This document shows, in pieces, positions 13,646 through 20,197 of a stretch of DNA of 24,627 nt. The translations under genes and the position numbers were made by a program. This DNA comes from Chloroflexota bacterium (GTDB taxonomy: Bacteria; Chloroflexota; Ktedonobacteria; Ktedonobacterales; Ktedonobacteraceae), in contig VBJK01000238.1 of NCBI GenBank assembly GCA_005879655.1, positions 11,395 to 36,021 of the forward strand. The letters run 5' to 3'. Below the pieces are notes generated by a model. The model was given only the letters and a program-made list of their open reading frames with translations, was not told the DNA's origin and searched no databases. Position 1 is the first letter of the stretch; every line of letters begins with the position of its first letter.

Positions 13646-13710
13646 GTAACTATTCAGGTACCCTCTCCTCGCCACCGCAGGTGGCGAGGAGAGGGTACCT
13701 GAATAGTTAC
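13646..13710. repeat. Perfect 31-bp inverted repeat with 3-nt loop
   Basis: Arms 13646-13676 and 13680-13710 are perfectly complementary around GCA. It is in the divergent region between the membrane-protein gene and the urate oxidase gene, so it is not a simple end-of-gene terminator. It could attenuate transcripts from the distal promoter or be a mobile palindromic element. The short ORFs across it on both strands are mirror images caused by the palindrome. Confidence 0.85.
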
Positions 13711-13731
13711 TACAGCTTGTACTTGTTCTCC

Positions 13732-13761
13732 TTGAAATACATTGGCATGGTTCGCTATAAT
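13732..13761 (+). promoter_or_regulatory. Promoter of the urate oxidase operon
   Basis: TTGAAA (13732-13737) and a consensus TATAAT (13756-13761) are separated by 18 nt, giving a predicted start near 13768 and a leader of about 115 nt before the urate oxidase ATG. Confidence 0.7.
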
Positions 13762-13883
13762 GAAAACAAGCAATGGTGTGTCCTGGCAGTGGTTTTAGCA
13801 ACGCATCCTTGGCCTCAATGGATCATTTAGTCGTCCTCTATTCGAGAAGATAAGAAGAGTCGCAAACTCGTAAGGAGCGTGTG

Positions 13884-14813
13884 ATGACAACAGAGAAGTC
13901 CTATACAATCAGTTACGGCAAGGCCCATGTTCCTCTGTACCGCGTCTATGCGACGCCGCTCACCGGCATCACAGCAATTCCTGAGTCCGCGTTTACTGGC
14001 CGTAAGAATACCATTTTTGCAGCAGAGATAGATGTTGAGGTCTTCGGCGAGAATTTCTTGCCCGCTTATACACAAGGGGATAATAGCAATGTGGTGGCGA
14101 CCGACTCCATGAAAAACTTTCTATTGCGTCATGCGCTCACCTACGAAGGGGCAACACTGGAAGGTTTCCTTGCGCTATTGGGGCGACAATTCCTGACGAG
14201 GTATCCCCACATGGAACGCCTGCGCATAACCGGACGAGAGTTTCCCTTTGTTGCCGCCCAGGTACCACAGCGCGACGGTGCTGGTTTCCAGGACAGTAAT
14301 GTGCTCTTCAAGCGCTCCCACGACGATTTCGGCGTAGCAAGCATGGACTTTGCACGCCATGAGGGTGAAGTCATCGTAACTGCACATCGTTCTGGTCGGG
14401 CTGAACTGCAATTATTGAAAGTGATCGGCAGCTCTTTTACGCGTTTTGTACACGATGACTATACTACTCTACCGGAACGTGTGGATCGCCCCTTATTTAT
14501 TTATCTTGATGTATACTGGCAATATCAGGATATACCGGCTATGCAGGAGCGCTATATTCCTTCTGAGCAGGTACGTGACGTAGTACAGGCTGTCTTTCAT
14601 GAATTTGTCAGTGAGTCTATTCAACAACTCGTCTATGAGATGGGGCAGCGTCTGTTAGAGCGTTTTCCACAAATGTCTAGCGTGTCATTTGATGCTCAGA
14701 ATCGTACCAAAGATCCCTTCGTGGTTTCCGAAACGCAGCCACAGATCAAGGTCTATAGTGATCCATTCCCCGCCTATGGCTCGATTCGCCTGACAGTAAA
14801 TAGAGAGGCGTAG
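13884..14813 (+). CDS. pucL: Urate oxidase (309 aa)
   Basis: Cofactor-independent uricase oxidises urate to 5-hydroxyisourate with O2, releasing H2O2. The N-terminal YGKAHVPLYRV segment places the catalytic Lys at residue 13, and the AYTQGDNSNVVATDSMKNF motif places the catalytic Thr at 73. NTIFAAEIDVEVFG, ITGREFPF and the C-terminal SVSFDAQNRTKDPF stretch also fit the tandem T-fold. The length is that of a single-domain uricase; it lacks the fused OHCU decarboxylase of the Bacillus PucL version, which here is encoded separately at 11759. AAGGAG six nt before ATG 13884 selects that start over GTG 13881. Its TAG stop lies inside a palindromic repeat. The HIU hydrolase gene follows. Confidence 0.95.
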   Translation: MTTEKSYTISYGKAHVPLYRVYATPLTGITAIPESAFTGRKNTIFAAEIDVEVFGENFLPAYTQGDNSNVVATDSMKNFLLRHALTYEGATLEGFLALLGRQFLTRYPHMERLRITGREFPFVAAQVPQRDGAGFQDSNVLFKRSHDDFGVASMDFARHEGEVIVTAHRSGRAELQLLKVIGSSFTRFVHDDYTTLPERVDRPLFIYLDVYWQYQDIPAMQERYIPSEQVRDVVQAVFHEFVSESIQQLVYEMGQRLLERFPQMSSVSFDAQNRTKDPFVVSETQPQIKVYSDPFPAYGSIRLTVNREA

Positions 14814-14914
14814 GGGCAGGACAACCACAAGGGATTGCCCCTACAATGGACGGGGGTAACCTGCGATGAGCATTCGTACCATTGTAGGGGGCGATCCCTT
14901 GTGGTTGCCCTGGG
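14810..14914. repeat. REP/MITE-like palindromic element between uricase and HIU hydrolase genes
   Basis: Outer arms 14814-14849 and 14879-14914 are inverted copies with about 85% match, both containing CCACAAGGGAT and CCCTACAATGG-type sequence. An inner hairpin GTAGGGGCA (14810-14818) / TGCCCCTAC (14836-14844) is perfect. The urate oxidase TAG stop forms part of the first GTAGGGGCA. It may modulate downstream expression in the operon or protect the 3' end of the uricase message. Confidence 0.8.
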
Positions 14915-14924
14915 AGCTTAAGAT

Positions 14925-15284
14925 ATGGGGCGTCTCACTACACACGTCTTGGATACGGCACACGGTCGTCCTGCTGCCTCTATGGCGATTACATTATGGA
15001 AGATTGAGCCACAGACTGATCAGCGTCAGCTCTTGAAGACCGTGCGTACCAACGCCGATGGCAGAACGGCAAGACCGCTACTTGTTGATGAAGAGATGAC
15101 AATGGGGGTCTACGAATTAGTCTTTGCAGTCGGGGCATACTTTGTCGAGCAAGGGGTGGTGAGTGCTACTATACCATTTCTCGATCAGGTGCCAGTACGC
15201 TTTGGCATTGCCGATCCCACTGCCCATTATCACGTGCCATTGCTTACCTCACCCTGGTCTTATAGTACATACAGAGGGAGCTAG
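14925..15284 (+). CDS. pucM: 5-hydroxyisourate hydrolase (119 aa)
   Basis: This transthyretin-like protein hydrolyses 5-hydroxyisourate to OHCU. Diagnostic motifs are the N-terminal [13 protein letters not shown] with its conserved His, a central R-T-N-x-DGR turn, and the C-terminal [18 protein letters not shown] ending in the family signature YRGS. Length and motifs are complete. It follows urate oxidase after a palindromic repeat and precedes the allantoate amidohydrolase gene by 1 nt, so the three are one transcription unit. The ribosome-binding signal (CTGGGAGCTTAAG) is modest. Confidence 0.95.
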   Translation: MGRLTTHVLDTAHGRPAASMAITLWKIEPQTDQRQLLKTVRTNADGRTARPLLVDEEMTMGVYELVFAVGAYFVEQGVVSATIPFLDQVPVRFGIADPTAHYHVPLLTSPWSYSTYRGS

Positions 15285-15285
15285 C

Positions 15286-16536
15286 ATGAGTGACAAGCAT
15301 TCCGCTCGCATAGTAATGGAGCGTTGTGATATTCTGGGAACCTTTAGTGAAGAGTCAGGACGGTTAACGAGACGTTTCGCTACGCCGCCCATGAAGCAAG
15401 TTAATGAAACTGTTGGCGCATGGATGCGTGCAACAGGTATGACAGTACATGTAGACGCAATCGGCAATCTCGTCGGGCGTTATGAAGCTGCGGAGCCTGG
15501 TGCCCGAACACTCCTGCTTGGCTCGCATCTCGATACGGTCCCCAACGCAGGAAAATATGACGGGCCGTTGGGCGTCATGGTCGCATTAGCCTGTATCGAA
15601 CGTTTGCAGATGCGTGGGGAACGCTTGCCCTTTGCCATTGAAGTGCTGGGTTTTGCTGATGAGGAGGGATTGCGTTATCGTTGTGCCTACCTGGGGAGCA
15701 GCGTCGTGGCCGGAACGTTTCCTGCGCAGCTTTTGGAGCTTTCAGATAGCGATGGCATGACAATGGCCGAAGCCATCCGCGATTTTGGGGGTGATCCAGC
15801 GGCATTAGCAACTGCCAAGCGGGAGCGCAATGATATTCTAGGCTATTGCGAAGTGCATATCGAGCAAGGCCCGGTCCTTGAAGCGAATGATATACCCGTC
15901 GGTGTTGTCTCGGCCATTGCAGGGCAGAGCCGTCTGGCTGCTAATTTTACTGGTGAGGCCGGACACGCGGGAACCGTTCCCATGGTATTGCGCCGTGATG
16001 CTTTATGTGCAGCGGCAGAGTTTGCGCTGCTCGTCGAGTCGTATGCTCGTAGTGTGCCTGGCTTGGTAGCCACGGTTGGTCAGTTAGTGGTACAGCCGGG
16101 GGCGAGCAATGTCATTCCCGATGACGTTATGCTGAGTGTGGATGTGCGGCATCAGGATGATGCTATACGCGAGCGAGCGTGTCAGTGGTTCCGGCACCAG
16201 ACACAACGTATCGCTCAGGAACGGCAACTGACGGCAGATTGGCAGGTGCGGCAGGAACGTTGCACCGTGTCTTGCGCACCTGGCCTCCAGGATATGCTAG
16301 CGCAAGGCATCGAAGAACAAGGCTATCCAGTGCATGTTTTATCAAGTGGAGCAGGTCATGATGGTGTCATGCTGTCCGTAATTACGGAGATTGCCCTGCT
16401 TTTTGTGCGTTGCTACAAAGGTATTAGCCACCACCCGACCGAGTCGGTAATGGAGGATGATGTGGCGGTGGCAATTGAGGTACTGGAACGATTTTTGTTG
16501 TTGTTAGCTGATGAGGAGGGGAGAAGGAGGTTTTAG
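15286..16536 (+). CDS. allC: Allantoate amidohydrolase-type M20 metallohydrolase (416 aa)
   Basis: The start is ATG 15286, 1 nt after the HIU hydrolase stop and preceded by AGAGGGAG; the frame is open further upstream but inside that gene. Metal ligands typical for the M20 hydantoinase/carbamoylase family are visible: GSHLDTVPNAGKYDGPLG (His81, Asp92), DEEG (Glu126-127), HIEQGP (His191) and a C-terminal GISHHPTESV with His. Dimerisation-domain motifs GHAGTVPM and GAGHDG are also present. The family includes allantoate amidohydrolases, ureidoglycine hydrolases and N-carbamoyl-amino-acid hydrolases. The operon with uricase and HIU hydrolase makes allantoate the most likely substrate. The symbol is assigned on context. 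Confidence 0.87.
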   Translation: MSDKHSARIVMERCDILGTFSEESGRLTRRFATPPMKQVNETVGAWMRATGMTVHVDAIGNLVGRYEAAEPGARTLLLGSHLDTVPNAGKYDGPLGVMVALACIERLQMRGERLPFAIEVLGFADEEGLRYRCAYLGSSVVAGTFPAQLLELSDSDGMTMAEAIRDFGGDPAALATAKRERNDILGYCEVHIEQGPVLEANDIPVGVVSAIAGQSRLAANFTGEAGHAGTVPMVLRRDALCAAAEFALLVESYARSVPGLVATVGQLVVQPGASNVIPDDVMLSVDVRHQDDAIRERACQWFRHQTQRIAQERQLTADWQVRQERCTVSCAPGLQDMLAQGIEEQGYPVHVLSSGAGHDGVMLSVITEIALLFVRCYKGISHHPTESVMEDDVAVAIEVLERFLLLLADEEGRRRF

Positions 16537-16684
16537 AGGCAATAGTAAGTGTATGCGAATGTTGGCAAGGTAGGTGTTGTTATCCCCCGCTTAGGGCAAT
16601 CATCAGAGATTACTCTGGGCGGGGCGGGTACTTATTTCAGCAGTATTGACCGCAAGGTGTTGCTCTTATGCATGACGGCGAGAT

Positions 16685-17155
16685 TTAACCGATATATGGT
16701 TGTGTTCTGTGCTCCAAATAGTGCTGAATGCGCAAGCGTATCGACGGATGCATATTGAGATATTCAATGTCTTCTGGAGCAAAGAAGCCGACTTCAAAAG
16801 ACTCATCACTGACGAGTATTTTCCCACCTATGAGCTTACAAGCAAAACACAAGGAGAACTGTTGACGTACCTCGCCGTCTGAGAAAGCCACAACATGGTT
16901 CGGGTTAGTATAGATGCCCACGATGGACTCAGGGATGACATCCAATCCTGTCTCTTCTTTGGTCTCACGCACTGCTGTCTCAGCAATAGTTTCCCCTACT
17001 TCCATCGTGCCACCAGGCAATGCCCATAACTCATTATCACTGCGCCGCTGCAAGAGTATTTTCCCTTCATCATTCACAACCATGGCTGATGCCGCAGGAA
17101 CAATCTTTGTTGGCTTCGGTGCATTTGGGTCGTTAAAATAGTCGATACGGACCAT
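16685..17155 (-). CDS. NUDIX hydrolase (156 aa)
   Basis: The NUDIX box is complete: GGTMEVGETIAETAVRETKE followed by ETGLDV matches Gx5Ex7REUxEExGU, with the metal-binding Glu residues intact. Strands before it (PAASAMVVNDEGKILLQRRSDNELWALP) and after it fit the MutT fold. The substrate is a nucleoside-diphosphate derivative of unknown kind. ATG 17155 has a strong AAGGAG site. It is the second gene after the HTH regulator at 17188-17910 (32-nt gap); such HTH/NUDIX pairs recur in other bacteria, suggesting the regulator controls or works with the hydrolase. Confidence 0.92.
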   Translation of the reverse strand: MVRIDYFNDPNAPKPTKIVPAASAMVVNDEGKILLQRRSDNELWALPGGTMEVGETIAETAVRETKEETGLDVIPESIVGIYTNPNHVVAFSDGEVRQQFSLCFACKLIGGKILVSDESFEVGFFAPEDIEYLNMHPSIRLRIQHYLEHRTQPYIG

Positions 17156-17187
17156 ACTACTCCTTACTTTTGTTCAAAAACTGTCTT

Positions 17188-17910
17188 TCACTCAGGTATA
17201 GGCTTTGTCGTCGCCCACACAGCCTCAAAATGTTGTGCAAAGTTGGTAAAGACCCCTAGACCTAAATCGCGTAAATGAAGCAGTGGGGCTTTATAGCCAT
17301 GTAAACCATACATATGAGGGGTTACAAGCATCTCTTCATCCCCACGGAAGAGAGAATTGTAGAGAATTGTTGAATGATAATGTATCTCTATCCCATTTAT
17401 TTGACGAAGAGTACGGTAATGATATAAGCAGTTGCGAATACGTCCAGGCAGTGTCCCACCTAACCCTTCCTCATCATCACGTAATCTTACGGCTTCACAT
17501 TCAGGGTCAGCTAAGGCAATACGGATCTTACAGCCATGAGCTGCTTTCTCTTTCAGCAACTCTGCTAAACCTGCATGTTGCTCAGGAATAAAGAGCATCG
17601 CATTGGCTAGCATGTCTATCTGTCTATTAGCTTGTGCGAACAGTTGCCACCATACACTAGGGGGTGCATCACAACGATGAGCATAGGAGAGGACAATTTC
17701 CGATGTATTATTGGTAGGGATTGTCTCTGAAGGCCATATGTCATACTCGCTGACATCCAATAATTTCGCGACTTTCCAGCGGTGCCGAGCATGTGGAACC
17801 CGTCCTTTGAGCCAACGCTGAACTGTTTTAGGATCGACATTCGTAGACCTAGTAATAGTATCGATGTCAATATGAGCTGCTATCATTGCATTTCTTAAAC
17901 GTTCGTTCAC
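17188..17910 (-). CDS. HTH regulator with DUF5919-like C-terminal domain (240 aa)
   Basis: The start is GTG 17910 (VNERLRNAMIAAHIDIDTI), preceded by GGTGGAGAG; the longer frame to 17961 would place the start within the promoter. Residues 1-55 form an HTH domain (VDPKTVQRWLKGRVPHARHRWKVAKLLDVSEYDIWP). Residues about 85-235 form a domain with QIDMLANAMLFIPEQ, GCKIRIALADPE, IEIHYHSTILYNSLFRGDEEMLVTPHMYG, which I associate with the phospholipase-D-like DUF5919 found in regulators next to NUDIX genes. An H-x-S pattern is present but no HKD motif, so catalysis is unlikely; nucleotide or ligand sensing is plausible. It leads the operon with the NUDIX gene. Confidence 0.8.
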   Translation of the reverse strand: MNERLRNAMIAAHIDIDTITRSTNVDPKTVQRWLKGRVPHARHRWKVAKLLDVSEYDIWPSETIPTNNTSEIVLSYAHRCDAPPSVWWQLFAQANRQIDMLANAMLFIPEQHAGLAELLKEKAAHGCKIRIALADPECEAVRLRDDEEGLGGTLPGRIRNCLYHYRTLRQINGIEIHYHSTILYNSLFRGDEEMLVTPHMYGLHGYKAPLLHLRDLGLGVFTNFAQHFEAVWATTKPIPE

Positions 17911-17940
17911 TCTCTTTTCTCTCCACCTTCTAACTTTAAA

Positions 17941-17971
17941 AGGACGTTTCAAGTATAACATAAAACGTCCT
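17941..17971 (-). promoter_or_regulatory. Operator-like inverted repeat over the -10 of the HTH/NUDIX operon
   Basis: AGGACGTTT (17941-17949) and AAACGTCCT (17963-17971) form a perfect 9-bp inverted repeat with half-site centres 22 bp apart, two helical turns. On the minus strand a TATACT -10 (plus 17952-17957) lies between the half-sites, about 40 nt before GTG 17910. This geometry suggests autorepression by the HTH protein. Confidence 0.65.
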
Positions 17972-18288
17972 GAAAGGTCCTTGTGTGTAGTTTAAAAGTC
18001 TCGTTCACTGAAGTATCATATCTTTAGTTCAGTTGGAAACTAAGTCACCTTTTAGCCAAATTGGGTCCATCCCATTGTTACCAAGTACTCCTGTCAACAG
18101 GATTTATTGACGACTATTCGTCAGCACATACATAAGTCAGACTTCATTGAGAGGTAAAGAGAGGATACTTCATAAAATACAATGAAAAGAGGTTTATGTA
18201 GCGTTATCTCATTACGATTTTATTTTCCAGTAAGGCATATATAAGATTACTTAACTAATGTTAGATGTTAAATACACACTTTGATTTT
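17972..18288. other. Divergent intergenic region upstream of cassette B
   Basis: About 300 bp without a credible ORF. TTGACG (18107-18112) is a possible -35 but the -10 partners are weak. A TATAAG occurs near 18240. No similarity with the region upstream of cassette A is visible beyond the shared leader that begins at 18289. Confidence 0.35.
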
Positions 18289-18306
18289 CAAAGGCAAGGA
18301 GAAACC

Positions 18307-18795
18307 ATGCCATATAGTGATTTCACGAAAAGCCCGCTCTATCGACTCAGGTTTACTTATCACTATGATCTTCCTCAGTTGATACGCGCAACGGATCTGC
18401 TACACGTGAGCGATCTTCATCTTAATCCCTTCGACCGTGCACTCTATGGCCTGCCCATTCCACGTGTGTGTGCAGACAAGATTCTGCTGGGATTAAAGAA
18501 CCTGACAGGCAAAGATTTTACTTACGAAGAAGCTGGCATTGTGTTAGAAGATGAGTCACTGCCAACCTTGCGGCAGGTAGTCGAACGGCATCATCTCACG
18601 CTGCAAGCCTTGGCCTCACACGCCGGGGTCCCGCTTGTCATTGTCCAGCGTATTGATGAGAGGCGAGAGGGGGCACAAAACGATCTACGTAAGGTGCTTA
18701 CTTCCCTTCGTACACTCACAGGCACATCATACACTCCTTGTGAAAATATGTGTGGTTTTTTCTATCTCAAGGAGAGATACTATGAGAACGTCTGA
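18307..18795 (+). CDS. Cassette B gene 1: HTH-like protein (162 aa)
   Basis: The start is ATG 18307 after GGCAAGGAGAAACC; the in-frame ATG 18265 upstream lies outside the duplicated segment and is rejected. It is about 87% identical to the protein at 1804-2292 and has the same two helical HTH-like segments (DLPQLIRATD...ADKILLGLKNLTG and TLRQVVERHHLTLQALASHAG). Substitutions are scattered, not concentrated in one segment, and the frame is intact, so both copies seem to be under selection. It is divergent from the HTH/NUDIX operon, as copy A is divergent from an XRE regulator. Confidence 0.75.
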   Translation: MPYSDFTKSPLYRLRFTYHYDLPQLIRATDLLHVSDLHLNPFDRALYGLPIPRVCADKILLGLKNLTGKDFTYEEAGIVLEDESLPTLRQVVERHHLTLQALASHAGVPLVIVQRIDERREGAQNDLRKVLTSLRTLTGTSYTPCENMCGFFYLKERYYENV

Positions 18796-18898
18796 GCAGT
18801 CTTTGCAAGACCATCAGCAGGAATTCACTCCGGTCCTTGGTTCTGAAGACGGGGTTGCAGTTCATGCACTCAAAAGCACTGAGGAGCCAGAGTCATGA
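18782..18898 (+). CDS. Cassette B gene 2: 38-residue protein
   Basis: ATG 18782 lies 14 nt inside the end of gene 1 and is preceded by AAGGAGAGATACT. The stop overlaps the start of gene 3 as ATGA. The peptide MRTSEQSLQDHQQEFTPVLG... keeps the SLQDHQQE and GSEDGVAVH blocks of the copy A peptide. The longer open frame from 18635 is antisense to reading-frame logic within gene 1 and not used. Confidence 0.65.
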   Translation: MRTSEQSLQDHQQEFTPVLGSEDGVAVHALKSTEEPES

Positions 18899-19296
18899 GT
18901 ACCATTTTTTCACAGACCACTCCATTAGTGCCCCTCATAGATGCTACGATTCGTGTCTTGAGCCTCAAAGGTAGAACCACAAAGAAGACCAGCAGGTATA
19001 TTACGGCTGAACTGCTGGAATTTCATCCTGATCTCAGAGAAAGGCATAGATGTATCTTCCGCAGTTATGCTTACGTCAAGCCACATCCAGAGCTGCTCTT
19101 GCCTGAACATGCCCATCTCTATCAGCCGTGTGGAGAAGGCTATTTAGGAGAGCTATACCTACGTGTTAATGAACTGTATATTCATGACGAAGATGTGCGA
19201 GAAATGCTTACTTGGTGTAAGATACATGCATTAGCCCCCTTGATTGTTCATGCGTATCCACTAGCGTATCCGATCTTCCATGCGGGATACAGGTGA
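18895..19296 (+). CDS. Cassette B gene 3: conserved unknown protein (133 aa)
   Basis: This is a paralogue of the 1324-1704 protein with the same AELLEFHPDLRER, YVKPHPELLLP and NELYIHDEDVREMLTWC blocks. It extends seven residues further at the C-terminus (PIFHAGYR) because the duplication ends there. No recognisable domain, signal peptide or membrane helix is present. It is coupled to gene 2 by an ATGA overlap. A hairpin 107 nt downstream probably ends the transcript. Confidence 0.75.
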   Translation: MSTIFSQTTPLVPLIDATIRVLSLKGRTTKKTSRYITAELLEFHPDLRERHRCIFRSYAYVKPHPELLLPEHAHLYQPCGEGYLGELYLRVNELYIHDEDVREMLTWCKIHALAPLIVHAYPLAYPIFHAGYR

Positions 19297-19403
19297 CAAT
19301 CGTCAAGAGTTGCTAGGCATGGCTCAACCCCATCAGAACCGTCACCGAAGAAGCTCTCCATGACTACAAAGCTCAAGAGAGAAAATATGGCGAAGGATCA
19401 CGG

Positions 19404-19463
19404 AGCAGCCAACTAGCTGGGAATACACGCTTGATAGGGTTCATTTCCAGCTAGTTGGCTACT
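19404..19463 (+). terminator. Hairpin after cassette B
   Basis: AGCCAACTAGCTGG (19407-19420) pairs perfectly with CCAGCTAGTTGGCT (19447-19460), with flanking GAG/CTC pairs across one mismatch and a 26-nt loop. No U-run follows, so it may be a weak terminator or a regulatory structure before the gene at 19498. Confidence 0.5.
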
Positions 19464-19497
19464 CTCTACTACCAGTGAGACAGGAGACACTGAAACT

Positions 19498-19722
19498 ATG
19501 GCAGAGAACAAGTATAATCTGACGGGTGTGCATCACGTAGCAATGGACGAAGTCGTCGGCGGATGGCATGTGCGGGGCGAGAAAGAAGGAGGGTGGGCCT
19601 CGGTCATCGTGGATTTCCGTAAGGATCAGGAGGAACAAGCACGAGCACTGGCGGTAGAGTGGTGCAACCAACTGGGCTTGGAGCCTCACCTTCGCCTAAC
19701 TTTTGGTGTGCAGACCGAATGA
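19498..19722 (+). CDS. Small unknown protein (74 aa), first of a coupled pair
   Basis: ATG 19498 follows AGGAGACACTG at a slightly long distance. The protein (MAENKYNLTGVHHVAMDEVVGGW, HVRGEKEGGWASVIVDFRKDQEE, ARALAVEWCNQLGL) is small and charged without a membrane segment. I do not recognise it. It overlaps the next ORF by ATGA, indicating that both are real and co-translated. An antisense ORF at 19459-19689 has no supporting signal. Confidence 0.55.
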   Translation: MAENKYNLTGVHHVAMDEVVGGWHVRGEKEGGWASVIVDFRKDQEEQARALAVEWCNQLGLEPHLRLTFGVQTE

Positions 19723-19991
19723 CGTGCATTGAGCAATTCATGGAGAGTGCCGTCACAGAGTTTATGGAGCAATCCATACGCGTTGAAGGAGAAGGACCCA
19801 TACCGAAAGTCGTTCGGCTTATCTGTGATCTTATCGTCGATGAGGCGAAAAGGAAGAAAGCCGGAAAGATCCAACTCACAACTGAGGAATTGGTAGTTTT
19901 TCGGCAAGCAGGGGTTAGAGAGGGAAGGATTACGACAACACATTGGCTTGCTCCCTGTTCCTGGGCTGTTAGAGGTAACGTGTTCTGCTAA
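19719..19991 (+). CDS. Small unknown helical protein (90 aa), second of a coupled pair
   Basis: The start ATG 19719 overlaps the TGA of the 74-residue gene; the longer frame from 19659 would sit inside that gene. The sequence is mostly helical (TCIEQFMESAVTEFMEQ, IPKVVRLICDLIVDEAKRKKAG, LTTEELVVFRQAGVREG) with charged residues and a hydrophobic tail. No family recognised. It may form a complex with the upstream product. Confidence 0.5.
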   Translation: MTCIEQFMESAVTEFMEQSIRVEGEGPIPKVVRLICDLIVDEAKRKKAGKIQLTTEELVVFRQAGVREGRITTTHWLAPCSWAVRGNVFC

Positions 19992-20042
19992 ATTAGGTAC
20001 CTTATGTTGGGCTGCTCGCTTTACCATGTGGACCTGTTGTTC

Positions 20043-20103
20043 ACTCTCTTGAGAGTACTGATAACAAAGCGCCTCTCATAAATCGAGTGTGCAAGTGTAT
20101 AAT
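20043..20103 (+). promoter_or_regulatory. Candidate promoter and palindrome upstream of allB
   Basis: A consensus TATAAT lies at 20098-20103, about 95 nt before the allantoinase start, but no good -35 stands 17-18 nt upstream. ACTCTC-TT-GAGAGT (20043-20056) is a perfect 6-bp palindrome upstream of it and may bind an activator that replaces the -35. Confidence 0.45.
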
Positions 20104-20197
20104 GATGAGGACATCTTTGGAGAGCATCAACGATGCGTGTCTGGATACACAAGCAGATAAAATGTTAGCTTTTTCCTCTTGAAGAGCAGGAGTACCC

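Larger units (their letters stand above)
18289..19262 (+). repeat. Inverted segmental duplication, copy B (three-gene cassette)
   Basis: This is the plus-strand counterpart of 1337-2322, about 16 kb away in inverted orientation, covering all three genes and both overlaps. It ends in the final codons of gene 3, after which the two copies diverge. It lacks the 12-nt leader duplication of copy A. Confidence 0.9.

Noticed and set aside
13604..13830. ORFs on both strands (65 and 67 codons) across the 31-bp palindrome
   Set aside because: They encode nearly the same peptide on opposite strands only because the DNA is a perfect inverted repeat; neither has a ribosome-binding site.
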